64,000 bases of DNA from an uncultured Hungatella sp. (lineage in GTDB: Bacteria; Bacillota; Clostridia; Lachnospirales; Lachnospiraceae), in the NCBI GenBank assembly GCA_910585435.1, contig CAJUEJ010000006.1, forward strand, positions 1 through 64,000. Direction: 5' to 3'. This document shows, piece by piece, positions 1 through 8,987 of this stretch (position 1 is its first letter; every line of letters begins with the position of its first letter). The notes under the pieces are model-generated. The model made no database searches. It worked only from the letters and a program-made list of their open reading frames with translations, and was not told the DNA's origin. A program made the position numbers and the translations under genes.

Positions 1-110
1 CAGTTGTCAATTTTCGGTTAGAACCTCATTCATTGAGATTCCGAGAAGTTATTTTATATATTGTAACTACCGGTTTCCCTGGTAATTTACATACAGCTTA
101 TCAGCCATTC

Positions 111-422
111 TCAGCTGTTTCTGCGGGTCGCAATCTCATAGGCCCGCATCTCGGCTTCATACACTCTCTGAGCGATTCTCCTGATATCGGCAGCTATATC
201 ATTCAGGCTTCTGACGGTCTGGTCAATGTCCCGCTGCAGCTGTCCTTCCTTTTTCAGAAACAGCCTGGAATTGTTTCCTGTCCATGCAGCTGCCAGCTCA
301 TTCATGGAATTCTCCAGATTTCTTCTGGAGAGCGTCTTCATGGTTGCTGCGATTCTGTCAATCTTATCTGCATCCGCTCTCGCCTTTGCAAAATTCATTT
401 TAATCTGTGATCTGCTTTTCAT
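111..422 (-). CDS. WXG100-like small protein, third in the row
   Basis: A 103-residue, mostly helical, charged protein with Trp-Thr-Gly near residue 47, in the place where WXG100 (ESAT-6-like) proteins carry the WXG turn between two helices. An AGGAGG site lies 7 nt before the ATG. It ends a run of three small genes behind the EssC operon with 11 bp to the previous one. By context it is a type VII secreted substrate, partner or chaperone. The sequence is divergent, so substrate versus accessory role cannot be told. Confidence 0.65.
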   Translation of the reverse strand: MKSRSQIKMNFAKARADADKIDRIAATMKTLSRRNLENSMNELAAAWTGNNSRLFLKKEGQLQRDIDQTVRSLNDIAADIRRIAQRVYEAEMRAYEIATRRNS

Positions 423-433
423 CCTGCCGCCTC

Positions 434-814
434 CTAAATATAGTCGCTGCGAAGCTGCCGGTTCATTTCTGTCAGTTTGCGCTCTGTCGTCTCAAAATTA
501 TTGGCCATCAGCTTCAGATCCTCCGGATGCTCCTTTAACCGGACAAGGATAAATGCAATGTCGTCTTTTTCATCATTGAACATTCTCCGATGATGATCAC
601 CGGCTGCTCCTACCCAATAGCCGGTCGTTTTGCTGACCACCCGCTGCAGTTCGTTGAAAGTTCTCTCCATATCCGAAATAACCGACGATACCACGTTGGC
701 CTTGGCAACCATTCTTTTCGTATCAACCAAAATGCTTGAACCCTGAAATCTGTTTCTCACATCCTGTATCATATCTGTCGACCAATAACTGACTCTTGAA
801 CTTGTTTCAGCCAT
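434..814 (-). CDS. WXG100-like protein with longer N-terminus
   Basis: A 126-residue helical protein with Tyr-Trp-Val-Gly near residue 67, which fits the WXG turn of the ESAT-6/WXG100 superfamily, although the helix before it is longer than usual. A GGAGGAG site precedes the ATG by 5 nt. It lies between two other WXG-type genes downstream of essC and is inferred to be exported by, or to form a hetero-oligomer within, the type VII apparatus. No signal peptide or membrane segment is visible. The exact family is uncertain. Confidence 0.6.
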   Translation of the reverse strand: MAETSSRVSYWSTDMIQDVRNRFQGSSILVDTKRMVAKANVVSSVISDMERTFNELQRVVSKTTGYWVGAAGDHHRRMFNDEKDDIAFILVRLKEHPEDLKLMANNFETTERKLTEMNRQLRSDYI

Positions 815-882
815 CTTTACTCCTCCTCAGCTTATCCAATCTGTAATGACATACGCCCAGACCCGCCACCTGTCAGAATTTC

Positions 883-1188
883 CTATATTCTGAGTGCGCC
901 GACCAGGCCGTTTACTTTATTATCGCACAGCTCATATTCTGTCCTCGCATGCTCCATGGCCTGAATCATTTCCCGAATCGTCTTACACAGATTTTCAAAT
1001 GATGTGCAGTCGGTTTTAAACTGTGTATTAAACGCCTGATTGGATGGCCCCTGCCACATGGAATTCAATTCCTGGATTTCCTGGGCCAGTTTTCTTCTGT
1101 CCTTCTCAAGCTGGTTAAGTAAATTTTGCAGCTGCTCTATGTCTCTGGAAAGAGTCACAGTGTTAATCGCAATTTCATTAACCGCCAA
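883..1188 (-). CDS. WXG100 family type VII secretion protein
   Basis: A 101-residue protein with the classic WXG100 design: two amphipathic helices joined by Met-Trp-Gln-Gly at about residue 45, and a length close to the canonical 100. Members form helical-hairpin dimers exported through the EssC/EccC pore. The start is TTG, one base after the stop of the upstream gene, with an AGGGGG-type site inside that gene's end, so the two are translationally linked. It is the most canonical of the three small helical proteins here and the best candidate for the EsxA-like structural substrate. Confidence 0.88.
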   Translation of the reverse strand: MAVNEIAINTVTLSRDIEQLQNLLNQLEKDRRKLAQEIQELNSMWQGPSNQAFNTQFKTDCTSFENLCKTIREMIQAMEHARTEYELCDNKVNGLVGALRI

Positions 1189-1189
1189 T

Positions 1190-1564
1190 TCAATCGCCCC
1201 CTTCTGAGAAAATCACTTTATTAAATAAAGGATATAAGTCCTTTAAATTTCTGCTGCTTAAAGATTCACGCTGTGCCTTTCGTCTTACATTTTCACTGTA
1301 ATCAATGATATTGTTTTCCGTACTTACGTACTGCCTGCATATCTGGCAGATTGTATTCCCGAAAAGCATACTGTATCTCGCCTGCTGCTCCAGCTTTTTT
1401 TCCTGCTTCTTTAGGTCTCTGATCGGTTCCTCCAAGCCGGACAGGTTTTCCAGATCCCGCCTGACCTGCGTCAGCTCCAGCATGCAGGTATTTATTCTTT
1501 TTTGTATCAGATTCATATCATCCGGTATCTTGCTCATGGGTTTTGCTTTTACTTCTACCTGCAT
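1190..1564 (-). CDS. Coiled-coil protein of the type VII locus
   Basis: A 124-residue hydrophilic protein rich in Glu, Lys, Gln and Leu across residues 15-65, which predicts a coiled coil, with two Cys pairs later (one reading Cys-Gln-Ile-Cys). There is no signal peptide or membrane span. AAGGAG lies 10 nt before the ATG. It stops one base before the TTG start of the WXG100 gene, so the two are co-translated, which suggests a chaperone or cognate partner like the small helical Lap-type proteins of LXG toxin loci. The family is not recognised. Confidence 0.55.
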   Translation of the reverse strand: MQVEVKAKPMSKIPDDMNLIQKRINTCMLELTQVRRDLENLSGLEEPIRDLKKQEKKLEQQARYSMLFGNTICQICRQYVSTENNIIDYSENVRRKAQRESLSSRNLKDLYPLFNKVIFSEGGD

Positions 1565-1590
1565 CTGCTGTCATCTCCTTAACACGTTCT

Positions 1591-1596
1591 CAGTAT
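1591..1596 (-). promoter_or_regulatory. Possible -10 element before the WXG gene cluster
   Basis: The 134-bp gap between the YukD-like gene and the coiled-coil gene holds TATACT on the minus strand, about 30 bases before the start codon, with only a weak -35. This could let the WXG genes be transcribed apart from the rest of the operon. The gap also has a short hairpin (GAATGG-CAA-CCATTC, around 1652-1666). Confidence 0.3.
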
Positions 1597-1698
1597 AGCA
1601 CGGTATCCTGATTTTAAAGGAATACCTGACAAACGGCTGTGTTTATCTGACGAATGGCAACCATTCAGGCACCCTGAACCGTTATGGCCAACGAGCCA

Positions 1699-1947
1699 TC
1701 AGACCAGCAAAAGCCAGTCAGCGTTTGCTATGCCCTGCTGGGCAAGAGTTTCCCTGTGGTTCAGTATCCGTCCGGTCTCGCCGGCGCAAAGGCACATTTC
1801 AGATAGATCCCCTTTCAGGGTACATTGTTCCTTCTGGCAGATGATCTCCGCCAGCTCGGCAATTAATGTCTCGATGGAAACCTGCTCTTCCACACTGAAC
1901 TGATATTTCCGTTCGATTGAGGGCACCTCAATATCCACAATAATCAT
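1699..1947 (-). CDS. YukD/EsaB-like ubiquitin-fold protein
   Basis: An 82-residue protein with the length and feel of the YukD/EsaB ubiquitin-like family: an N-terminal beta strand (MIIVDIEVP), a central helix with ETLIAELAEII, and a C-terminal hydrophobic strand ending in WLLLV after a hydrophilic turn (LAQQGIANAD). EsaB/YukD is a small cytosolic component or regulator of Firmicute type VII systems. The start is set at 1947 because GGAGGG lies 6 nt before it and the ATG overlaps the upstream stop as ATGA; a start five codons earlier lacks such a site. Confidence 0.75.
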   Translation of the reverse strand: MIIVDIEVPSIERKYQFSVEEQVSIETLIAELAEIICQKEQCTLKGDLSEMCLCAGETGRILNHRETLAQQGIANADWLLLV

Positions 1948-2690
1948 TCTGCTTCCCTCCAAAATAATGTTTCCATTTCCTTCCTCGTTTCAATGGAATC
2001 TGGCATAACCTCCAACTTCTCCCTGCCGCGCCACAGAAACCACATATTGGCGCTGCCTGGGAGCAGAATCAGATCTTTGCAGGTCTGTCCGTCACAGCTG
2101 CGGATAAAACGGATTCCCAGAAAAGGAGTCTCCCCAAAGCCTTCCCCCAGCTGCTCCATCCAAAAACGTATTCCGGCAGCGTTTCCTGGATATTCCCATT
2201 CCTGCAGCCGCCTCAGCTCTTCCTCTGCCAGCTGGTTTAATCGTACCAGTTCCCCGGCCTCTGCCTTTGACATGATATCTGTTTTTGGCAGATCAAATGT
2301 ATCCTCCAGCCATGCCCAAAGGTTCTCCGGCTCTTTTATAAACAATCTGAAACCGGAATTAGTATCATCCGCATTTTCCAAAACAGCAGCCTGTCCGCCT
2401 ATGTACACAATTCTCTGAGGCTGATACAGATCTCCAGGTTCCACAAACAGACAGGCCGTTGAACCTTTGATGCACTCAGTCATTGAGGCAAGCTCCGGCG
2501 ACAGGCTTATCCCCTTGTCTTCCACCTGCAGAAATCCTTTAAGAATCAGCCCATGGACAGCTTCAATCATTTCTTTCCGATTCACGTCTTTGGCCCCGGG
2601 AAGTGTAAAGCACCGTATCTCTTCTACTCCTTCGGCCATAAGCAGAACGGAAAATTCCAGACGTGACAAAAATACGGCTCGCTCACACAT
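1944..2690 (-). CDS. Uncharacterised type VII locus protein (248 aa)
   Basis: A 248-residue soluble protein, acidic, with no signal peptide or transmembrane span. Its N-terminus overlaps the LytTR gene by 8 bp and its stop overlaps the start of the YukD-like gene as ATGA, so it is firmly in the secretion operon. The N-terminal 80 residues (VLLMAEGVEEIRC, then KEMIEAVHGLILKGFLQVED) could be a winged-helix-like unit. In size and position it recalls EspG-type cytosolic chaperones of actinobacterial ESX loci, but I see no diagnostic motif and this comparison is only a guess. No function is assigned. Confidence 0.6.
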   Translation of the reverse strand: MCERAVFLSRLEFSVLLMAEGVEEIRCFTLPGAKDVNRKEMIEAVHGLILKGFLQVEDKGISLSPELASMTECIKGSTACLFVEPGDLYQPQRIVYIGGQAAVLENADDTNSGFRLFIKEPENLWAWLEDTFDLPKTDIMSKAEAGELVRLNQLAEEELRRLQEWEYPGNAAGIRFWMEQLGEGFGETPFLGIRFIRSCDGQTCKDLILLPGSANMWFLWRGREKLEVMPDSIETRKEMETLFWREAE

Positions 2691-3402
2691 TTTTAAAATA
2701 CTCCTTAAGCACGTTTTTGTAGCTTCTTGAAAAGGGAACCTGTGTACCGTCTATCATCCGGATGGTATTATCGGCTAAAGTCATGCCTCCGGCTCGTTTC
2801 ATATTGGCAATATAGCTTCTGTGACACCGGATAAACCAGGACGGCAGCTGTTTTTCCAGAGTATCAAGGGTATCATAAAATCCGTATTCACAGCTTTTTA
2901 CTCTGACAAACACCTTTTTTTCCTTTGCCTCAAAGTAATCAATCTGTTCCATGGGAATATACTGCTTCCCCTCCCGCGTCTCCACCAAAAAAGCATCGGT
3001 TTGATCCCCGTCCATGCGTTTTATAAACACCTCAAACAAATCCCTCACCACCTTTTCCATATCAGCGGAATTGACCGGTTTCAGAAGCAATGCTCCCGGC
3101 GAGATCCCAGGCTTAAGGTACTGCATGGGTGATATGGACATGTCTGCAATAATCATCAGATATGCCTTTTGGTATTGGCTGCGCATTTTCTCCAGCAATG
3201 TCAGAGCGCCTTCTATGGTTACATCCCAGTTAATCAGATCCACCACCGGCTCTGTGTCCAGGAAGTGTTCCATCTCAGAAATACTCTGAAAAAAAGGATA
3301 TGACCATGCCTCATCCGTATATAGTGCGGCAAATTTTCTCACCGTATGTAAAAGCGGTTCATATTCTCCTTTCTTTTTCAGAAGTGTCAGACTCGTAATC
3401 AT
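2683..3402 (-). CDS. LytTR-domain response regulator
   Basis: A 239-residue protein. Residues 1-125 look like a receiver-type alpha/beta domain with a possible acceptor Asp in NWDVT and a switch Lys in LLLKPVN. Residues 140-239 form a LytTR DNA-binding domain, with the typical lines DYFEAKEKKVFVRV, FIRCHRSYIANM and VPFSRSYKNVLKEYF. LytTR regulators bind short direct repeats upstream of virulence and secretion genes. It overlaps essC by 4 bp and has no partner histidine kinase here. The receiver is poorly conserved, so it may be controlled by other means, for example the operon's Ser/Thr kinase. Confidence 0.85.
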   Translation of the reverse strand: MITSLTLLKKKGEYEPLLHTVRKFAALYTDEAWSYPFFQSISEMEHFLDTEPVVDLINWDVTIEGALTLLEKMRSQYQKAYLMIIADMSISPMQYLKPGISPGALLLKPVNSADMEKVVRDLFEVFIKRMDGDQTDAFLVETREGKQYIPMEQIDYFEAKEKKVFVRVKSCEYGFYDTLDTLEKQLPSWFIRCHRSYIANMKRAGGMTLADNTIRMIDGTQVPFSRSYKNVLKEYFKNV

Positions 3403-6400
3403 GCTTCCCCCCTGGCAAACGGCGTCACGATACGAACCGTCTGTCCGCTGTCATCGGCAGACAATAAGCCGCAGCCCGGCTTGTCGCCGGAGGACAGTTC
3501 TTTGTACCCCAGTCCCGGGAATTCCATAATAGTCAGGGAATCGGCGAAGCCTCCCAGATGAACACCTGTCTTATAATAGGTAAATGTCTCATAAACAGTT
3601 TCTCCCACCGCGTTGCCGGTCTTATCCGGATTCAGTGCGGCGAAGAAATAAATGTTCAGCATGCTTCCCTTTTCCTGGAAATTGGTAATCGCCCCGTCAA
3701 TACAGTAATTATTTTCATTCCTGTGAAGAATCTCCGTATAATCTACCAGGTCCGCTATGAAAATAAAGTAGGGCTCATACTGTTCATTCATCAGTGTAAA
3801 TATTTCGTCATCCTCCAGTGCCTGGCTCTTATAGCTTAAACGGAGGGCATTCCGTTTCTGGAATACAGGAATAAGCTCTTCCACAAAGGTAAAATATTCA
3901 TCCTCATTGTCAATATATCTCACTCCAAGGGTCTGTGCTTCCCCGCTCAGCTCAACGCCGTTAAACTCGACCACAACAACCTTGCCTCTTTTTTCTGCCG
4001 CTGCCCTCATCAGAATACGCAGCAGGTTGGTCTTGCCGGTTCCTTTCTTTCCGGATATCATATAACAATAGGTTTGCTTCAGATTGATGCCGGTAACTGC
4101 TGCCGTAGCCAGATTATACCCCATAGGCAGAAGAGCCATGTCATCGATCTGCTTCTGAACCTCCTCCAGTCTGCGGAAATCAGGCCATACAGGCTTCTCC
4201 GGAATATAGGGAATGGGCTTTGCGTGCTTACCCTTCCAGGAGGCAGTCATAGCTTTGCACCGGCTTTGGATCTGCTCCACGCGGTTGTAATCATCGGAAG
4301 CCTCCAGAGCGACACAGGTCTGGAATTCCAGAACGGAACCATCTGTCTCCACCAGTCCCCGGCCGGCTACTCCAGGCTCCGGAAGTGTTGTGATCTGCAT
4401 GGTACGAAGAATATCACCGTAAGCAAATTTATCCTGCATCTCCAGGGAGATGGCCCGCCGGATATTCTCACTCAGCTTGCTTGAAATTTCCGTTGTGTTA
4501 AAACCGGCTCCGGAGATCAGCAGATAAATTCCATTGGCCGTACATTCCCGTGAAATCTGCAGGAGAAGATCATCATAAAGCTCTTCTGTCTTTTCACGGA
4601 AATTTGCAATGTTATCGATGACAACCACGACTGCCGGGCACACCATCCCGTTTTTGCTGACATATTGATAGTAATTTCCGCCTCGGAACAGTTCTTTTCT
4701 CTCCTGAACCATGGACTGGAGCATATGGAAAAACTTTCCTACAGTATCCAGATCATTTTCATAGAGAATTCCTCCCACATGGGCATCGTTTTCAAAAGGC
4801 TCCATCATCCGGCTGCTGAAATCCAGAATGTAAAGATTTAAGTATTCCGGAGAGTAGCTTTGGATCAGGGAATAGACAACGGTCTGCAGGAACGTACTCT
4901 TTCCGCTCATGCTGATACCACATACGGCATGATTGCCGTCCTGGGCAAAATTCAATACCATAGGCATCTGGAACTGATTCACCGGATCGTCGCACAATCC
5001 CACCATTACCTTTAATTCCCAGCGCGCCTCCTGTGCCGGCCACTGTCCGTCTGCATAGATCTGGCCCTCATACCCGTCCAGACTGTTCAGAGGAATAGTC
5101 TTTGGCAGCACCGGCAGCCACAGCGGCTGCTGTTTCTGATATCCGGCTGTCTTTGTCAGCTGTGCCAGATACTCCACCACTGCATCCAACTGGGATTTTT
5201 CCTTCATTTCCGGAAGCTTTATCTTGCGGTTTTCAGAAACTTCAATGATATATCCGCAGATTCTATCCCGCGTTTTTTCATTTCCACATGCATTGCATGC
5301 CTCATAATACAAATCCACAAAATTATGTAACAGCCGGGAATTGTATTCATTATTCGGATAATCAATACCGGCTTTTGCCAGCAATTCATAATATCCCGAA
5401 ATATCCTCCACATCTGCCTGGCTTACAATCTCATATAAAGAAGTAATCCATTTCAATTTGGCCGCTGCCTTTCTCTTACTCTTCATATGATTTCCCACAA
5501 GGCCTGCCCGTCCTGTACTGGTCAAAAGCTTTGCGATCACCTGTTTGGCGCTTCCGGTCTCATCGTCGTAGACAGCGCCGCTCCAGCCTGACTGGAACTG
5601 CTCATACAGCTCATCATTTCCCACCTGCAGATATCCCCGTCCTGCCTGGGTCAGGTATGCCGCATCCGGCTTGTGAAGCATGTCCATACTGTCCTGCCGA
5701 TCCTGTACTCTCAGACAAAGCCTGAACTTGGAGTTGCTCCAGATATTGTCATCCACCGTTCCGCTGGGCTTCTGGGTAGCCAGGATCAGATGTACTCCCA
5801 GGCTTCGCCCCACCTGTGCAACACTGATAAGGCCTCTCATAAAATCCGGTTCTTCCCGTTTCAGCTCTGCAAATTCGTCGATGATAATAAACAGATGAGG
5901 AACCGGCTCCTTGGCCTCCCCGTTTTTATATAATCTGGTATAGGCGTTAATATTGTTTACGCCATTCTCATTAAAAATCCTCTGACGGCGTACGTTCTCG
6001 CTTTTAATCGAAACCATGGCACGCTGTACCTGGTTTCCTGAAAGGTTGGATATCTGTCCCAGTATATGAGGCAGTCCTGAAAACAGATTCCCCATCCCTC
6101 CGCCTTTGTAGTCAATGATAAAGAAGCCTATATCATCCGGGCTGAAATTCAGGGCTAAAGAAAGCATATAGGTCTGTAAGGTTTCCGATTTTCCCGAGCC
6201 TGTCGTACCGGCGACCAGGCCGTGAGGGCCGTGGTACCGTTCATGCAGATCCAGATAACAGTACTGCCCGCCGGATTTTATTCCAATCAGAGATTTCATA
6301 TTGTCATACGTACGGTTCTTCTTCCAGCGTTCCAGTACATTCAGCTCTTCCAGTGTTGTGACGCCGTACATTTCAAAAAATGTAACCGCTCCCGGAATTT

Positions 6401-8372
6401 CGCCGCCTACCTCCACCTCATTTACTTCCAGATTGGCAAGCATCCTTGCAATCTTGCGGAGGGCTTTTGCATTCATGGAATCAAATTTAACCGGCGCCCC
6501 ATTATTCCGTCCGCTTTTTACATTGAAGATTCCCTGGTATTCTGAATCATTCTGTATAATGCATTCACAGGCATTGGGCAGATCCGAATATTTCTCTGCC
6601 ATCAATACGGTGGTAATCCCCAGCTTCTTTTCTTTGCCATAGATATACTTATTGATCATCTCCCCTTCCAGCAAGGACTCATCCTCTACAAAAAGTACAT
6701 AATGAGGATTAAATTTCACATGTTCTCCTCCCGGAGCAGATGTTTCCTCCGCCCTCTGTCGAAGTACCTGGGTCAGATCGTAGCATACGTCGCCGGCCTG
6801 AGAAGCCTCCAGGGAAACGTAACGGCTTTTTTTGTTTTGAGACCATACATGGGGAAGCCACTCTGTAAAGCTCCAGGCATCCTGCCCGTTGTATTTTTCG
6901 TCCCGAAGGATAAATGCCATCTTCACATCTGTGTAACAGTTTTGGGTGGCCAGCTGAGCAACCAAATTGTATACAACCTGGTATGCACCGGCCTTTCTTT
7001 CTCCGCCCACCACACCAATCAGCGTGTTCTCCTCCAGGTCAATTCCCACCGGCACATCATGCATGATTTTGTAGCTTTCCTTGATAAACTTGGGTTTATC
7101 AGCCAGGCTGTCATTAATCAGCTGAAATTTCTCCTTTGGCACTTCAATCCCGATCTGAAAGGGTCGGCTTCCCACGCCCAGACGGTGATACAGAAAATCC
7201 TCATGAGAGCGGTTTCTTCCCCATAATTCATCGGATATTCTGTCGCCGTTTCCCATAACATGATCCACAGAAGGGTATCTCTCTCTTAAGATCCGTATGC
7301 TCTGGGTATATTTCTCCTTCACCTCTTCGGAACATTTCATCAGATATTCGCTGTATGCGTCAAAGCGGCGGGTCTCGTTCTGCCGGGTCTTTTTCTTGGC
7401 ATAATTCATGTTGGAAACAGCCCAGTACGCCCCGAATATTCCCGAAAATAAAGCGGTGATCAATCCGGTATACATATATGCACCGCTGGAAGCGCCTCCC
7501 ATCCGGCTGCTTATAATAGCCATACCGGTTCCCAGCATCATCGGCAGCATCATAGTCAGCGACGGACCAATCAGCATAATAAGAGGCATTTCTTCCTCTT
7601 CCGCAGGGGCCGGCGGCGGCTCTATCTCAATGGTTTCCGTCTCCAGAGATTCCATATTCCGCGGCGAACGATGGTAATATTGCTTCTCATTTGATACTGT
7701 ATCTTTATTCTCCGATGAACGGTCTACGATAGAAAAATCAAACCTTCTAAGTACAGAAGAATCTATTTTAAGATTCGGCGATTGATGAATGGCCAGCATA
7801 TCACCCAGATAGACCATGCGAAGCCCCCATATAGTAATCTTGTCTCCAAATTCCAGCACACGGCTTCCGTGAACGCGGACGTCATTCACAAAAACCCCGT
7901 TGGCACTCTGGTCATTTAATACCCAGTGTTCCTGCTGTCTGGATAATTCTGCATGTCTTCCCGAAATAATCTGCGCTCCGCCGTAAAATGCCGAATAGGT
8001 AATAGCATTTTCCGCCGCCGCACCGACAGAGACTCTGTTTATTCCCTTAAGACTGAACTTATCATAGACAGTAAAGGAGCTTTCCACCACGCTGACCATA
8101 ATAGCCAGTTCTTCCTTGTTTTTTGAAACCAGTGTATAGGTATCCTGGTCTGCCAGGGAATTTCCGCCGTATCCTTTGCTGTTGGCATAAATCCGTTCCT
8201 CCATGTCCTGGAAATACCATTCTCCGTCAAGAACCTCCAGCTTCAGCTGGATATCACTGCGAATCTGAAAGATATAATGTTCCAGAAGCAGCGTGACCTC
8301 TGTATTATTGACTGCCGGAAGGACAAATTCTTTAAACGCGTTTTTACTGTACACCGAAAGAACAATACTCAT
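3399..8372 (-). CDS. essC: Type VII secretion ATPase EssC (FtsK/SpoIIIE family)
   Basis: A 1657-residue motor of type VII secretion, longer than the usual 1450-1500. It has an N-terminal FHA-like region, then a classic FHA domain near residues 130-215 (GRHAE, later GVFVNDVRV), two membrane spans at about 265-320, and three FtsK-type ATPase domains. The first is complete, with Walker A GTTGSGKSE near residue 719 and Walker B FIIIDEFAEL near 827. The second has GISMSGKST near 1154 and a weak Walker B (VVVIDNIAN). The third has GKKGTGKTN near 1442 with FIFIADL in place of the acidic pair. The ATG has AAGGAG 8 nt upstream. It sits between the FHA protein and the LytTR regulator. Confidence 0.95.
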   Translation of the reverse strand: MSIVLSVYSKNAFKEFVLPAVNNTEVTLLLEHYIFQIRSDIQLKLEVLDGEWYFQDMEERIYANSKGYGGNSLADQDTYTLVSKNKEELAIMVSVVESSFTVYDKFSLKGINRVSVGAAAENAITYSAFYGGAQIISGRHAELSRQQEHWVLNDQSANGVFVNDVRVHGSRVLEFGDKITIWGLRMVYLGDMLAIHQSPNLKIDSSVLRRFDFSIVDRSSENKDTVSNEKQYYHRSPRNMESLETETIEIEPPPAPAEEEEMPLIMLIGPSLTMMLPMMLGTGMAIISSRMGGASSGAYMYTGLITALFSGIFGAYWAVSNMNYAKKKTRQNETRRFDAYSEYLMKCSEEVKEKYTQSIRILRERYPSVDHVMGNGDRISDELWGRNRSHEDFLYHRLGVGSRPFQIGIEVPKEKFQLINDSLADKPKFIKESYKIMHDVPVGIDLEENTLIGVVGGERKAGAYQVVYNLVAQLATQNCYTDVKMAFILRDEKYNGQDAWSFTEWLPHVWSQNKKSRYVSLEASQAGDVCYDLTQVLRQRAEETSAPGGEHVKFNPHYVLFVEDESLLEGEMINKYIYGKEKKLGITTVLMAEKYSDLPNACECIIQNDSEYQGIFNVKSGRNNGAPVKFDSMNAKALRKIARMLANLEVNEVEVGGEIPGAVTFFEMYGVTTLEELNVLERWKKNRTYDNMKSLIGIKSGGQYCYLDLHERYHGPHGLVAGTTGSGKSETLQTYMLSLALNFSPDDIGFFIIDYKGGGMGNLFSGLPHILGQISNLSGNQVQRAMVSIKSENVRRQRIFNENGVNNINAYTRLYKNGEAKEPVPHLFIIIDEFAELKREEPDFMRGLISVAQVGRSLGVHLILATQKPSGTVDDNIWSNSKFRLCLRVQDRQDSMDMLHKPDAAYLTQAGRGYLQVGNDELYEQFQSGWSGAVYDDETGSAKQVIAKLLTSTGRAGLVGNHMKSKRKAAAKLKWITSLYEIVSQADVEDISGYYELLAKAGIDYPNNEYNSRLLHNFVDLYYEACNACGNEKTRDRICGYIIEVSENRKIKLPEMKEKSQLDAVVEYLAQLTKTAGYQKQQPLWLPVLPKTIPLNSLDGYEGQIYADGQWPAQEARWELKVMVGLCDDPVNQFQMPMVLNFAQDGNHAVCGISMSGKSTFLQTVVYSLIQSYSPEYLNLYILDFSSRMMEPFENDAHVGGILYENDLDTVGKFFHMLQSMVQERKELFRGGNYYQYVSKNGMVCPAVVVVIDNIANFREKTEELYDDLLLQISRECTANGIYLLISGAGFNTTEISSKLSENIRRAISLEMQDKFAYGDILRTMQITTLPEPGVAGRGLVETDGSVLEFQTCVALEASDDYNRVEQIQSRCKAMTASWKGKHAKPIPYIPEKPVWPDFRRLEEVQKQIDDMALLPMGYNLATAAVTGINLKQTYCYMISGKKGTGKTNLLRILMRAAAEKRGKVVVVEFNGVELSGEAQTLGVRYIDNEDEYFTFVEELIPVFQKRNALRLSYKSQALEDDEIFTLMNEQYEPYFIFIADLVDYTEILHRNENNYCIDGAITNFQEKGSMLNIYFFAALNPDKTGNAVGETVYETFTYYKTGVHLGGFADSLTIMEFPGLGYKELSSGDKPGCGLLSADDSGQTVRIVTPFARGEA

Positions 8373-8407
8373 TCTCTTTTCTCCTTGTATAATATAAAAC
8401 CTGCTAT

Positions 8408-8974
8408 CTATCCTTTAATGTAGAAAACCTGAAATGTTGTATCTTCTATTTTTATAATGTCTTTGGACTTTAACCGGATTCCGTATCTGTCAACAACGGT
8501 TGTATTTTTGTTTCTCTGGACAGACACATTATACCGGCCTAATGAACGGATACAGTAAGAATCTTTCTGGAAAAACAGTTCGCACCATCCTTCTCCGTTT
8601 TCCGGATTGCTGATGATATCTACGGAACCAAACTGTATGCCTATTGTCACGGTTTCATTGGCACGGAAAATATACTTTTTCTCAGAAAGCTTGTTTTTCT
8701 CTATCAGCTGCAGTAATGGCAGCTTTTCTCCGTTATTCTGGTTTTCCCCTGTGGAATAGTCTACTTTATAGGGACGGTATGGTATTGCTGCCATACTGTC
8801 CTCTGAGGGATTTAAATTATTTGCCAGCGCCTGCTTCAGAGAATCTTCCCGCACCTTTTTCGTCGCCTGAAACTTTTCCTCCTGCATTTTCTTTCTTCTT
8901 TTCCGCATAAAAATGATTGCAATAATGCCGGCAATACTAAAGATTCCGATTCCAATGCCTATAACCGTTGTCAT
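8408..8974 (-). CDS. Membrane-anchored FHA-domain protein
   Basis: A 188-residue protein with one N-terminal membrane span (residues 3-23) followed by KRRKK, which puts the rest in the cytosol. Residues 95-188 resemble an FHA fold (a strand ending FRANETVTIGI, then YCIRSLGRYNVSVQRN, and DIIKIEDTTFQVFYI at the end), although the Ser/His core motif is not clear. FHA domains bind phosphothreonine. It is encoded between a Ser/Thr kinase and EssC, so it probably ties kinase signalling to the secretion complex. AAGGGG lies 6 nt before the ATG. Confidence 0.75.
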   Translation of the reverse strand: MTTVIGIGIGIFSIAGIIAIIFMRKRRKKMQEEKFQATKKVREDSLKQALANNLNPSEDSMAAIPYRPYKVDYSTGENQNNGEKLPLLQLIEKNKLSEKKYIFRANETVTIGIQFGSVDIISNPENGEGWCELFFQKDSYCIRSLGRYNVSVQRNKNTTVVDRYGIRLKSKDIIKIEDTTFQVFYIKG

Positions 8975-8987
8975 CTTTTTCCCCTTT

